DNA from: Flavobacteriales bacterium | Lineage (GTDB): Bacteria; Bacteroidota; Bacteroidia; Flavobacteriales_D; SKUL01 | Length of the DNA stretch: 11,493 bases | Assembly: GCA_007129985.1 (NCBI GenBank) | Contig: SKUL01000199.1 | Coordinates: 1-11,493, forward strand | Direction of reading: 5' to 3' | Shown here: one piece after another, positions 1 to 6,926 of the stretch | Layout: the number at the start of each line of letters is the position of its first letter | How positions within the stretch are numbered: position 1 is the first letter of the stretch | The notes under the pieces: model-generated | What the model saw: the letters and a program-made list of their open reading frames with translations, nothing else | What the model was told of the DNA's origin: nothing | Databases searched by the model: none | Program-made: the position numbers and the translations under genes

Positions 1-158
1 CCCAAATGCACCACGGAACTGAAAATGGCGAGGTTGCTGATTCCGTCGGCAGAGCGGGTTCCCACCAGATTGGCAGGCTTGATGCCCGTTACCGAGTTGA
101 TGATGTTGAGCCGCCGTATGCGGTCCATTTGCTCAATGTCAGTTGTTTGCAGGTGCAT
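1..158 (-). CDS. Flavin reductase family protein (DIM6/NTAB-like), N-terminal fragment
   Basis: This is the first 52 codons of a gene running off the left edge. It begins at the ATG at 158-156; an in-frame TAA lies a short way upstream, so this is the first usable start. The residues MDRIRRLNIINSVTG followed by IKPANLVGTRS and ISNLAIFSSVVHLG match, from memory, the N-terminus of FMN-binding flavin reductase-like proteins of Bacteroidota. In that fold this segment helps form the flavin-binding split barrel. Such proteins bind FMN and often pass NAD(P)H electrons to free flavin, but the catalytic part is outside the window. The start overlaps the end of the upstream photolyase gene by 20 bases, which suggests translational coupling and a shared transcript. 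A role in supplying reduced flavin to the photolyases is inference from position only. Confidence 0.8.
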   Translation of the reverse strand, partial: MHLQTTDIEQMDRIRRLNIINSVTGIKPANLVGTRSADGISNLAIFSSVVHL

Positions 159-1632
159 GGTTTTGTCGTGTATGGGTTTGTAGGATACGTTGTTTCTCTG
201 ATTTTACCGCTGGGTGACTGCGATGTCCCCAGATTTTTTGTCGCGCTGCCTTTCCGCTTTCTTCGAGATGTACAAGCGGAGCAGGGTAGTGTACACCGAT
301 TTGTACGCCGTACATTTCCTGCTCCATGGCGGAGGCGGTCCACGGCTCATGGATGAGCTCTGTGGGAAGCGATGTCAACTCAGGCACCCACTTGCGGATA
401 AAATGGCCTTCCGGGTCGTGGTCGTGGCTTTGTTTTACGGGGTTGTAGATGCGTACCGTGTTGATGCCCGTGGTTCCGGCTTGCATCTGAAACTGCGTGT
501 AGTGAACCCCCGGTTCGTAATCCAGAAAAAGCTGAGCGAGGTGGTACACACCCTGCCGCCAGTCCTGATCCAGGTGGTGACAGAGAAAAGACACCAGCAT
601 GGCCCGCATTCTGAAATTGATCCAACCGGTTTTTGCGAGACAACGCATACAGGCATCCACCAATGGGTAGCCGGTTTCACCGCGTTTCCAGGATTCTACA
701 AAATGCTTGTTCAACGGGCGTTCCAATAATTCGTAGCCGCGGTTCACACAAATGGTTTCGTAGCTGCACTCCACTTCAAATTTCTGAATGAAGTGGCAGT
801 GCCATTTCAACCGCGTGAGCATGCCACCAAACGCGCGTTTGTTGAAAGCGTAGTTTGGATGGCTCTTTACAAACTGATAGGCCTGACGGATACTGAGGTT
901 TCCCCAGGCAAGGTAGGGCGACAGGCGAGAGCAGGCAGTGCGACTCTCTTCGGGTTTGGATATGTGGCGTTGGTAATTTGCACCGCGTTTGTCGGCAAAG
1001 GAGCGCAGATATCGCCACGCCGTAGGCTCACCCGCAGGTTGAAAGGCGGCCGGGTAGTCTTCCAATTCGCGACGGAATGCGTCGGGGAGGGGAAAATAGG
1101 GGAGGGCATCAAGGGGCTTTGCAGTATCATAGCGGTTTACAATCTGCGGCTGATGCATCACGCTGAACCACGCCTTGTCCCAGCCTTTTCGGTGCGAAAT
1201 ACCACGCAGAATACCGTCGCGCTGAAATTCCGTCCACCTCACCTTGTGCCGATTCAATAAGGCGGCCACGGCTTTATCTCTGGACCACGTGCGCTCTGGG
1301 CCACTTTCGCGGTAGCTGAAAACTTCCTGCACATCGAACCGATTAAGCAAGGCCTCGAAGGCCGGAAGGGCATCGGCGTACCACGTTACCACCGTACGCT
1401 TGCATTCCTGCCATTGCTCGATCATGGCCTTTATGCTGTGATAAACAAAGCGGTGATGCCTGAGAGCGGCGTCGGGTGCATCGAGCAACGCGGGTTCAAA
1501 AAGATAGAGCGCGATGTAGGGCAAGTTTGCGTCTTCGGCAGCCTGCAACGGCGCGTGATCTTGCGTGCGTAAGTCGCACTTCAGCCAAACCACGTTGATG
1601 CGTTGCTTCACCACGCAATGTGTTTTTGGCAT
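139..1632 (-). CDS. Cryptochrome/photolyase family protein, divergent active site
   Basis: The product is 497 residues in the usual photolyase order. An N-terminal alpha/beta antenna domain starts with INVVWLKCDLRTQDHAPL at about 12-29. The C-terminal FAD-binding domain follows, with SRLSPYLAWG at about 235-244, GETGYPLVDACMR at about 318-330 and RIYNPVKQ at about 394-401. Length is normal. By-eye alignment to E. coli CPD photolyase shows unusual residues: E274 becomes R274, N341 becomes F340, M345 becomes A344, N378 becomes H377, W382 becomes F381 and W384 becomes M383. W277 and W359 are kept (W277, W358). The usual DGDLA-NNGGWQW block is DYEPGVHYTQFQMQ. It may therefore repair a different lesion, use another electron route, or act as a light sensor. 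The ATG at 1632 is chosen over an in-frame TTG at 1641; it lies inside the end of the upstream photolyase gene (25-base overlap). Confidence 0.93.
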   Translation of the reverse strand: MPKTHCVVKQRINVVWLKCDLRTQDHAPLQAAEDANLPYIALYLFEPALLDAPDAALRHHRFVYHSIKAMIEQWQECKRTVVTWYADALPAFEALLNRFDVQEVFSYRESGPERTWSRDKAVAALLNRHKVRWTEFQRDGILRGISHRKGWDKAWFSVMHQPQIVNRYDTAKPLDALPYFPLPDAFRRELEDYPAAFQPAGEPTAWRYLRSFADKRGANYQRHISKPEESRTACSRLSPYLAWGNLSIRQAYQFVKSHPNYAFNKRAFGGMLTRLKWHCHFIQKFEVECSYETICVNRGYELLERPLNKHFVESWKRGETGYPLVDACMRCLAKTGWINFRMRAMLVSFLCHHLDQDWRQGVYHLAQLFLDYEPGVHYTQFQMQAGTTGINTVRIYNPVKQSHDHDPEGHFIRKWVPELTSLPTELIHEPWTASAMEQEMYGVQIGVHYPAPLVHLEESGKAARQKIWGHRSHPAVKSEKQRILQTHTRQNHAPANN

Positions 1633-2726
1633 TGTTTCCAAAAAGCGAAAAACGATGGAAAATAACCGGTTACGGGAAACATTCGGTCAGGGGCTTCCGG
1701 TGTGCCGATGTAATGCGCACAGAGAGGATGGTCTTTCCAGCGGATATCTTGTCCGCCATAGATTTTTTGCAAGGATGAGAAACTGCCGCAATACACCTGC
1801 AGGCCTTGGGTGAGTTTGGCACAATCGAGGATAAATCCCAACACACGCTCTGAAACGGGGTAGCGTTCAAAAAGCTCGGGTTCGAGCAGCAGTACGCGGT
1901 TGGCTTCCAAATCTGCATGCCAATCCGGGTCAAGGTGATAGCTGTGATACACAAGCAGAGGCAAATCGGGCTTGAGTTCGGGTGCAGGAGTTTCGGGCAG
2001 TTCGGTTCGCAAGGTAAGGGCTTGCACATCGCTTAGCACAGGTGGAATGGCCATTTGCTCAAAATCTTCGTAGGGGATGTCGAGAAAAGTTCGGCGTTGG
2101 GTGGAGCCCGTGTAACGATTGATGTTTTCCTGGTTGGCCACGTACTTCTTGCCGCTGTTGGAGCCTGCCACCCATTGCCAGCTCAGTGCGTTGCTGGCCC
2201 AGTCGCCGTCGAGCAGGTGATAGTACATCCATTGTGCAGGATTGTGCCAGTGGCAACGCGCCACGTTGCAGGCGAGGGCGGCCACGTACATTCGCAGGTG
2301 ATTGTGCATGTAGCCCGTTTCGTAGAGTACTTCCACGGCTTCGTCAATGGCTTCAATACCGGTTTGGGCGTTTTGAAGTGCTACGGGTATTCCCGAAAAA
2401 CGCGCATCAGGTTGCGGACGTTTTAAATCGCGGTTGATGGTGTCGCCCTTGCTCCTCCAGACTTCTTGCCAGTAGTCGCGCCATGCGAGTTCCTGCACAA
2501 ACTTTTCGCATTGCTTTAGGTCGTGGCCTTGTTCTTTGATGTATTGCAGCACTTTTTTGGTGGACAGCACCCCGCGTGAAATGTAGGGTGACAAATAGCT
2601 CACCTGCCCGTTTACAAAGTTTCGCGTTCGCCCGTAGTTAACAGGCTGAAGGTCGTTCAGGCGTTGTGCTACGGCCTCGCGACTTGCGGCAAATCGAGGG
2701 CGGGGGAATTGTGTTGCTGTGTTCAA
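1608..2726 (-). CDS. Photolyase-like FAD protein with domains in reversed order (probable circular permutation)
   Basis: The product is 372 residues. The FAD-binding helical domain comes first: YGRTRNFVNG (31-40), YLSPYISRG (44-52), QELAWRDYW (78-86), GYMHNHLRM (138-146), and DGDWASNALSWQW (173-185) followed by VANQENINRYTG. Residues equivalent to E. coli E274, W277, N341, M345, N378, W382, W384 and W359 are present as E79, W82, N142, M146, N179, W183, W185 and W160, so classical CPD repair chemistry is plausible. The N-terminal alpha/beta antenna domain is absent. Instead the C-terminus (about 256-320) has LLVYHSYHLD, then RVLLLEPELFERYP and ILDCAKLTQGLQVYCG, which resembles the strand-helix-strand order of that missing domain. 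The start is TTG at 2726; the upstream frame is closed by a TAA about 20 bases away and no ATG is available. It is the first gene of the flavin/photolyase operon. Confidence 0.9.
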   Translation of the reverse strand: MNTATQFPRPRFAASREAVAQRLNDLQPVNYGRTRNFVNGQVSYLSPYISRGVLSTKKVLQYIKEQGHDLKQCEKFVQELAWRDYWQEVWRSKGDTINRDLKRPQPDARFSGIPVALQNAQTGIEAIDEAVEVLYETGYMHNHLRMYVAALACNVARCHWHNPAQWMYYHLLDGDWASNALSWQWVAGSNSGKKYVANQENINRYTGSTQRRTFLDIPYEDFEQMAIPPVLSDVQALTLRTELPETPAPELKPDLPLLVYHSYHLDPDWHADLEANRVLLLEPELFERYPVSERVLGFILDCAKLTQGLQVYCGSFSSLQKIYGGQDIRWKDHPLCAHYIGTPEAPDRMFPVTGYFPSFFAFWKQCQKHIAW

Positions 2727-2934
2727 CAGTTGGGTTTTGCGGTTTTAACAGCAGGGTTGGGGTGTTGGTTCTTGTTGGGTGGGGTTAAAGTGTCTGCTCC
2801 ACTTTTTCGGGAGAGCAGGAGGTGGTGTGGGATTGAATTTTACGACCGAAACAGCAGATCCCAGAGAAGTGAAGTAGTATAAGACCTGCTATTTTCAAAG
2901 GCTACCGGGATACCTAATGCTAATTCAACTACGT
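2727..2934. other. Intergenic region between response regulator end and photolyase operon
   Basis: These 208 bases must hold the photolyase operon promoter and any terminator of the signalling operon. Two mutually exclusive small hairpins are visible. One pairs AAAGTG (2787-2792) with CACTTT (2800-2805). The other pairs CTGCTC (2794-2799) with GAGCAG (2813-2818). Neither has a T-run on the minus strand, which is the transcribed direction, so neither is a convincing terminator. No clean Bacteroidota promoter (TTG then TAnnTTTG) was found. The nearest is TAGCCTTTG on the minus strand at 2904-2896, with one base too many between TA and TTTG. Confidence 0.35.
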
Positions 2935-3585
2935 TCAAATCTGAACCAAATGGTGCTTAATGGCAAAAATGGCCAGTTCTACGCGCGAGTGCACATCCAG
3001 CTTTTCAAACAAGGAATCTCGGTAACCATCAATACTGCGCGGACTCACACACATCATGTCGGCAATTTCCTTGTAAGTTAGTCCACTACAGGCATGGCGC
3101 AAAAAGGTAATTTCACGTTCTGAAAGGGTTTCCAGTACTTTTTCAACGCTATCATTCACAGGTGTACCCAGTGAGTGAATCAGTCTCCCTGAGACGAAAG
3201 ACGAATAGTGGTAACCATTTTCCATGACACCTTTGATGGCGTCGTCCAGTTCATTTGAAGGTGCATCTTTCAGGACGTAACTCTTTGCCCCGGCACGCAT
3301 CATTCTTATAAGGGTTAAATCATCATCCAACATGCTGAGAGCGATAACTGAGGTGTTGGGAACGCTTTCGCGCAATTTGGCCGTGGCGGCTATACCATCC
3401 ATAATGGGCATGCTGATGTCCATGAGCACAATGTCCGGCTTGTTTTCAACGCAGTAATCAACAACTTCTTTTCCGTTTTTACAAGCGTAACTTACTTTGT
3501 ATCCCAATGAATCCAACAAGCTAATAATACCTTCACGCACCAGACTGTGATCGTCGGCAATGGCGATTGTTGGAGAGGAATTCAT
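2935..3585 (-). CDS. NarL/LuxR-family response regulator
   Basis: The 216-residue protein is a typical two-domain transcriptional regulator. The receiver domain spans about 6-120. It has the acidic pair D11/D12, phospho-acceptor D56 in DIVLMDISMP, the conserved hydroxyl residue in ALS (S84) and K106 in VLKDA. A linker leads to a GerE/LuxR helix-turn-helix at about 152-216: LSEREITFLRHACSGLTYKEIA, then MCVSPRSIDGYRDSLFEKL. Phosphorylation of D56 by the adjacent kinase should control DNA binding. Its ATG overlaps the kinase stop in an ATGA (3582-3585), so the two are translationally coupled. Targets are unknown; nothing in the sequence identifies its operator. It is the last gene of the four-gene operon. 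Confidence 0.96.
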   Translation of the reverse strand: MNSSPTIAIADDHSLVREGIISLLDSLGYKVSYACKNGKEVVDYCVENKPDIVLMDISMPIMDGIAATAKLRESVPNTSVIALSMLDDDLTLIRMMRAGAKSYVLKDAPSNELDDAIKGVMENGYHYSSFVSGRLIHSLGTPVNDSVEKVLETLSEREITFLRHACSGLTYKEIADMMCVSPRSIDGYRDSLFEKLDVHSRVELAIFAIKHHLVQI

Positions 3586-4373
3586 TGCTCAATAATTGGT
3601 TGGGTCGGCAAGATAATAGAAATATGGGTTCCCTGAGCCGCACTACTTTTTGATTTAAGTTCGCCTCCCATAAGTTCCACACGTTTATGGAGGTTATCCA
3701 TACCCAAACCGCGACTCATTTCCCAGTTGGGAGGTAAGCCTTTGCCGTTATCAATCACATCTACAGAAAGATTCTTGTCCGTTTCTTTAAGGTGAATCCG
3801 AATTTCTGAAGCATCAGCGTGTTTGATGACGTTGCTGAGCAGTTCCTGCACACACCTGAACAGGATGATCTCATGGTCGGCGGGCAATGAATTCATGTTG
3901 AGGAAGCCTTCTAAGGAGCAATTTATCTGCCTCGCACTGTCTATATAGGCAATTTCCTTTTTGAGCGCCTCCACAATTCCCTCCCGCAATATGTATTGAC
4001 CATTAAGGGTTTTACTCATGTTGCGCAAATCCTGAAGAGCTCTTCCGATTAATTCATTGGCTGCAACGGCCTGTTGGCTTTCTGCCTCCTTTTGGATACT
4101 GTTGAGCTGCATTTTTGCCACCACCAAAGACTGACCTATATTGTCGTGTAATTCATCAGACATTTGTCGCATCAAGCCTTCACGAATTTCAAGTTGCGAA
4201 CGAATCAATTCCTCAGAAAAAGCTCGCTCACGTTCTTTTCGTTGATTATCAGCCATCATCTGTTTGCGACGATAGAGCTGTACAAAGGCGACAAAAAAGC
4301 TTACAAACAGCAAAAAGAGCATTGAACTGGCAACAACAATAAAGAGTAGGCTTTCTTCAGTTACGTTCAGCAT
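3582..4373 (-). CDS. Single-TM sensor histidine kinase, HisKA_3 type
   Basis: The product is 263 residues. A single hydrophobic helix covers about 9-32, followed by a charged, coiled-coil-like linker (35-70). The HisKA_3 dimerisation box MSDELHDNIGQSL (71-83) carries the phospho-accepting H76. The HATPase_c domain follows: N box ELLSNVIKHADAS (177-189, N181), G1 box DNGKGL (208-213), G2 box GLGMDNL (222-228) and a final QGTHISI. This is the DegS/NarX/LiaS-type subfamily that pairs with NarL regulators. No periplasmic or PAS sensing domain is present; only about eight residues precede the TM helix. Sensing is therefore probably done by the 7TM protein encoded just upstream, whose reading frame overlaps this start by 17 bases. 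That partnership is inference. Confidence 0.96.
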   Translation of the reverse strand: MLNVTEESLLFIVVASSMLFLLFVSFFVAFVQLYRRKQMMADNQRKERERAFSEELIRSQLEIREGLMRQMSDELHDNIGQSLVVAKMQLNSIQKEAESQQAVAANELIGRALQDLRNMSKTLNGQYILREGIVEALKKEIAYIDSARQINCSLEGFLNMNSLPADHEIILFRCVQELLSNVIKHADASEIRIHLKETDKNLSVDVIDNGKGLPPNWEMSRGLGMDNLHKRVELMGGELKSKSSAAQGTHISIILPTQPIIEQ

Positions 4374-5004
4374 TTTTCACTTGTTTGGTCTCAACGAATA
4401 CAGCTGTTAACATAAGGAGGTAAAGGATAAAAGTAGAAATTACATTCATCGCGAAGAAAGCCTTTGGTTTTGCCAAAGTCTCCAAAAGCTCATAGATCAT
4501 CCAATACGTAAAGGTAGACACGTGATAGACCATGAGTGCAGATACTACCCAAAAGTTACCTTGGGAGAAAATACTTCGCTTTTCAGGGTATTTAAGCATT
4601 TCGTAGAAGTACAACAACACCACCAAAGACACGCTAAGATTTTTGACTGTAAGGGCTCTTGAAGCAAAACTATTCAAGCCCGCCTGAAATAAAAAGTAAA
4701 TCACAGGTATAGTTGTGATACCAAAAACTATCCATACCATTCGTTTATTTCGAACGGACTTGAACATAGAAGCCAATAGAAGAAAAGTTATAACGAGGTT
4801 CATCACAATAACAGCGTTGTACCATAATAAGTTATGACTAAACAGGTGTATAAGCAACTGGCCGATGATCCATGTTACACAGGCAAATGCCAGATAGATT
4901 CCAACAAGCAGAAATGTTCTGGATAGACGAGCCCTGTTCCACAATACCAAGATTACTCCAACCAAGGCCAACGTGTAGGCCAACCATTTGATGAATTCAA
5001 CCAT
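4357..5004 (-). CDS. Seven-helix membrane protein, probable sensor partner of the kinase
   Basis: From the ATG at 5004 the protein has 215 residues and is almost all membrane. Seven hydrophobic segments are visible: about 2-22 (starting VEFIKWLAYTLALVG), 30-55, 58-81, 88-105, 116-137 (ending YFYEML), 147-169 (FWVVSALMVYHVSTF) and 183-205. A longer frame opens upstream (to 5091), but its 29 extra residues are not membrane-like and overlap the preceding gene, so M30 of that frame was taken as start, leaving a 37-base gap. The gene overlaps the kinase start by 17 bases. Bacteroidota often have 7TM modules of this kind, with a FW---GLLIY-like helix 6, fused to or beside HisKA_3 kinases. The protein has no extracytoplasmic domain, so a ligand would be membrane-embedded or the signal physical. 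No exact family name can be given. Confidence 0.82.
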   Translation of the reverse strand: MVEFIKWLAYTLALVGVILVLWNRARLSRTFLLVGIYLAFACVTWIIGQLLIHLFSHNLLWYNAVIVMNLVITFLLLASMFKSVRNKRMVWIVFGITTIPVIYFLFQAGLNSFASRALTVKNLSVSLVVLLYFYEMLKYPEKRSIFSQGNFWVVSALMVYHVSTFTYWMIYELLETLAKPKAFFAMNVISTFILYLLMLTAVFVETKQVKNAERN

Positions 5005-5041
5005 GTGCTGCTTTTCAGCGGGTAAGTTAACAAACAAACAA

Positions 5042-5620
5042 TTACTGCCAATCTTGTGACCACAAGCGGGATACGTTTTCCGGGCATTCAATAGGGCATA
5101 GACTCACGTATTCGAAAATAAAATCAGTTGCCGGACTTCCGGGCGGTGGCATGTGGAGCTTTTCTTTTCCATCCTCGCGAATTACAGCCATCAAAATTAG
5201 AGTGTGAGATTCGTTATCAGATCGAATAGCAGGTAAAACAGCAAGACCTACAAAATTCTTATCATCCCGATTCGCTCGCTCGCGTAAAGGGTCAATAATT
5301 TTATCTTCGTCCAGAAAGAATGCAACCACTGCTGAGTCGACATCATCTATGTTTACCCGCATGCAACCTGCGCTACCTGCGAGATCACTGGATTGATGAT
5401 AATTTTGAAACATCTCATAACCTTCCGCCAGTGTAATACCCGAAGCCTGGTAGGAAAAGATACCTGATTGTGTCGGTGGGTGAATCCCTGCATCAGAAAG
5501 CAGTATGTCATAGGACGTTCTTTCCCTTTCGGATGTGAGGTCGAAAAGCATCGGGAAAACAAAAGCAGAGGCAACAGCACCAACAATAAATGCGATCAGC
5601 CCAGTTAGTATGTTTCTCAT
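5042..5620 (-). CDS. Hypothetical exported or membrane-anchored protein with C-terminal CPIEC motif
   Basis: The product is 192 residues and the function is not recognised. An N-terminal hydrophobic helix (about 4-24, LTGLIAFIVGAVASAFVF) is either an uncleaved anchor or a signal peptide; there is no lipobox cysteine. The rest is soluble and acidic. It has one central cysteine (C86 in AGCMRVN) and a C-terminal LCPIECP (C175, C179). From memory, small Bacteroidota proteins of unknown function often end in a similar SLCPP-C-type tail after a stretch like the TLILMAVIREDGK seen here at about 140-152. It is the first gene of the signalling operon, ending 37 bases before the 7TM gene, so it may be a periplasmic partner of the sensor. 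That is inference. The ATG at 5620 is the only sensible start. Confidence 0.8.
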   Translation of the reverse strand: MRNILTGLIAFIVGAVASAFVFPMLFDLTSERERTSYDILLSDAGIHPPTQSGIFSYQASGITLAEGYEMFQNYHQSSDLAGSAGCMRVNIDDVDSAVVAFFLDEDKIIDPLRERANRDDKNFVGLAVLPAIRSDNESHTLILMAVIREDGKEKLHMPPPGSPATDFIFEYVSLCPIECPENVSRLWSQDWQ

Positions 5621-5627
5621 AATAATA

Positions 5628-5678
5628 GGTTTACGGTATTATTAATTTCGTGCGGTATAAAATTGATGTGGTTTACGG
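5628..5678. repeat. Direct repeat GGTTTACGG, two copies
   Basis: GGTTTACGG occurs at 5628-5636 and again at 5670-5678, 42 bases apart (about four helical turns). Both lie in the leader of the minus-strand signalling operon, 8 and 50 bases before its first ATG. Such spacing suits a dimeric regulator, possibly the operon's own, but two 9-base copies alone are thin evidence. Confidence 0.35.
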
Positions 5679-5728
5679 ATGTCACAAGGTCAAGAAAATT
5701 GCCGATGAAAAGAGCAGGGTTCTTTGGA

Positions 5729-5762
5729 TTGGGTGAAATAACCCTTTTTAGGTTGGGTGAAA
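5729..5762. repeat. Direct repeat TTGGGTGAAA, two copies with degenerate relatives
   Basis: TTGGGTGAAA is present at 5729-5738 and 5753-5762, a 24-base period. TTGGGT recurs at 5775-5780 and GGGTGAA at 5792-5798. The copies sit over the presumed promoter of the plus-strand methyltransferase gene, so they may be operator sites. They also argue that the GTG at 5794 lies in regulatory rather than coding sequence. Confidence 0.4.
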
Positions 5763-5838
5763 ACACGCCGGATATTGGGTTGTTTCCAACCGGGTGAATG
5801 GCTCTTTTCAGTGCATATTTGATGCGACAAAGTCAGCA

Positions 5839-6777
5839 ATGATTACACTGGAGCGATTTCAAAATCTGTTGGTGGGGAAGAGCCAGCATCCGGGTACTCC
5901 CAACCTGCTCGGTTCCCTCAGGTACTTTTTAAGGAATGGAGGCCCTGATCCTGAGTGGTATGATTCCATTTCTGATTTCTCAACACTGGTGCTGGATAAC
6001 GCAAAATCCAACTCTGTTGGTGAAGATGAGGTTCAAATATTTCTTCAATCATGTCCTTTCCTCCATGAGCCGCATTCCATAATCGGAAAGATGCACCTTT
6101 CTTTAAATGGAACCATGCAGAGCCACCCATTCATGGAGTCTATATTGAGTGAACGCATATCTGAACAGTATGCCAAATGGGATGCCTACACCTTGCAACT
6201 CCCAGTTATTCAGGCTTGGAAGAATCGTAAAAATCACTTTCAGCAATTACTTGAAAAGCTGGGGGGTGAAGGAGGCCTCGTGCTGAATCTCGGAAATGAA
6301 TCGGGTATTGAGATAGCTGAATTTTACAGATGTCACCCTGAATCTAAAGTGTTGTGTACTTATATTGATCACTGCCCTCAATCTATTGATCAAATCAAGA
6401 GGCAATGCGAGACATTTCGTAATAAAGTAAACGCGGTGGCAGTAAGTCCTCTGGAGTACAAAACTCTACAAACCTACCATCTTGTTTGGTCGTCTTTTGT
6501 GTTGGATAGATTGAACGATGTTGATCTTGTCGCTCTGCTTCGAAAAAGTTCGCGTTGGCTAAAGCCCGGAGGGATGGCGGTGTTTTGTTTCACCTCAAGG
6601 CCCTGTCCGGAGGGTAAAGATTTTCTCGAATTGTTTGGCAATCTGTCCATCAGGGAATGGGATGCCGAAGAACTTATTCGTCTTTCACAGCAGGCAGGGT
6701 TTAAGCGAAATAAGATTAAGCTCGAAAAGTCGCCATGCGGAATGAACTTGATTTTGAAGCTGCGAAATGTGTTTTGA
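5839..6777 (+). CDS. Class I SAM-dependent methyltransferase-like protein
   Basis: From the ATG at 5839 the product has 312 residues. The N-terminal half (1-140) is helical and of no recognised family. It includes ACPFLHEP-like SCPFLHEP at about 71-78 and VIQAWKNRKNHFQQLLEKL at about 123-141, the latter resembling the helix before the SAM domain in the PhcB-like group (3-OH PAME synthesis family). The Rossmann part follows: motif I VLNLGNESGIEIAEF (about 148-162), an acidic YIDHCPQS after strand 2 (about 175-182), YHLVWSSFVLDRLND (about 213-227) and WLKPGGMAVFCF (about 240-251). Motif I is degenerate, with N and E where D-x-GxG is usual, so SAM binding is uncertain. An in-frame GTG at 5794 would add 15 residues but falls in a repeat region. 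The gene stands alone on the plus strand. Substrate unknown; the PhcB link is tentative. Confidence 0.85.
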   Translation: MITLERFQNLLVGKSQHPGTPNLLGSLRYFLRNGGPDPEWYDSISDFSTLVLDNAKSNSVGEDEVQIFLQSCPFLHEPHSIIGKMHLSLNGTMQSHPFMESILSERISEQYAKWDAYTLQLPVIQAWKNRKNHFQQLLEKLGGEGGLVLNLGNESGIEIAEFYRCHPESKVLCTYIDHCPQSIDQIKRQCETFRNKVNAVAVSPLEYKTLQTYHLVWSSFVLDRLNDVDLVALLRKSSRWLKPGGMAVFCFTSRPCPEGKDFLELFGNLSIREWDAEELIRLSQQAGFKRNKIKLEKSPCGMNLILKLRNVF

Positions 6778-6780
6778 GAA

Positions 6781-6806
6781 TCCCTTTTTCATTTGTTGTA
6801 AAGGGA
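6781..6806 (+). terminator. Hairpin after the methyltransferase gene, weak terminator candidate
   Basis: TCCCTTT (6781-6787) pairs with AAAGGGA (6800-6806) across a 12-base loop, starting 4 bases after the stop codon. The stem is perfect over 7 pairs but AT-rich at its inner end. It is followed by GGCTTTGCTCTT rather than a solid T-run, so termination would be modest. Confidence 0.35.
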
Positions 6807-6926
6807 GGCTTTGCTCTTATTCGCTGATCAATTATTGAAAGAGTAATTGCAGGCAACAGGGCAAACGCATTTAATACTGATTATTCTTGATGAGCATGAA
6901 ATGAGATTCTGAATTTTAAGTATCCC

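Larger units (their letters stand above)
5621..5793. promoter_or_regulatory. Divergent intergenic region between signalling operon and methyltransferase gene
   Basis: This divergent gap must contain the promoters of both transcription units. It has two sets of short direct repeats, described separately. On the plus strand, TTG (5724-5726) is followed after 22 bases by TAGGTTGG (5749-5756), which matches the Bacteroidota -7 consensus TAnnTTTG at all but one fixed position; it is a weak promoter candidate. No matching pair was found for the minus-strand operon. Confidence 0.4.

Noticed and set aside
214..1260. Long open frames on the plus strand inside the photolyase gene (214-729 and 793-1260)
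   Set aside because: They are antisense to a gene with clear family motifs, have no domain resemblance, and arise from its codon pattern.
2787..2818. Terminator after the response regulator gene
   Set aside because: The two overlapping hairpins have 6-pair stems and no T-run on the transcribed minus strand.
5005..5091. N-terminal extension of the 7TM protein
   Set aside because: The 29 extra residues overlap the upstream gene and do not look like a signal or membrane segment; the ATG at 5004 precedes the first helix directly.
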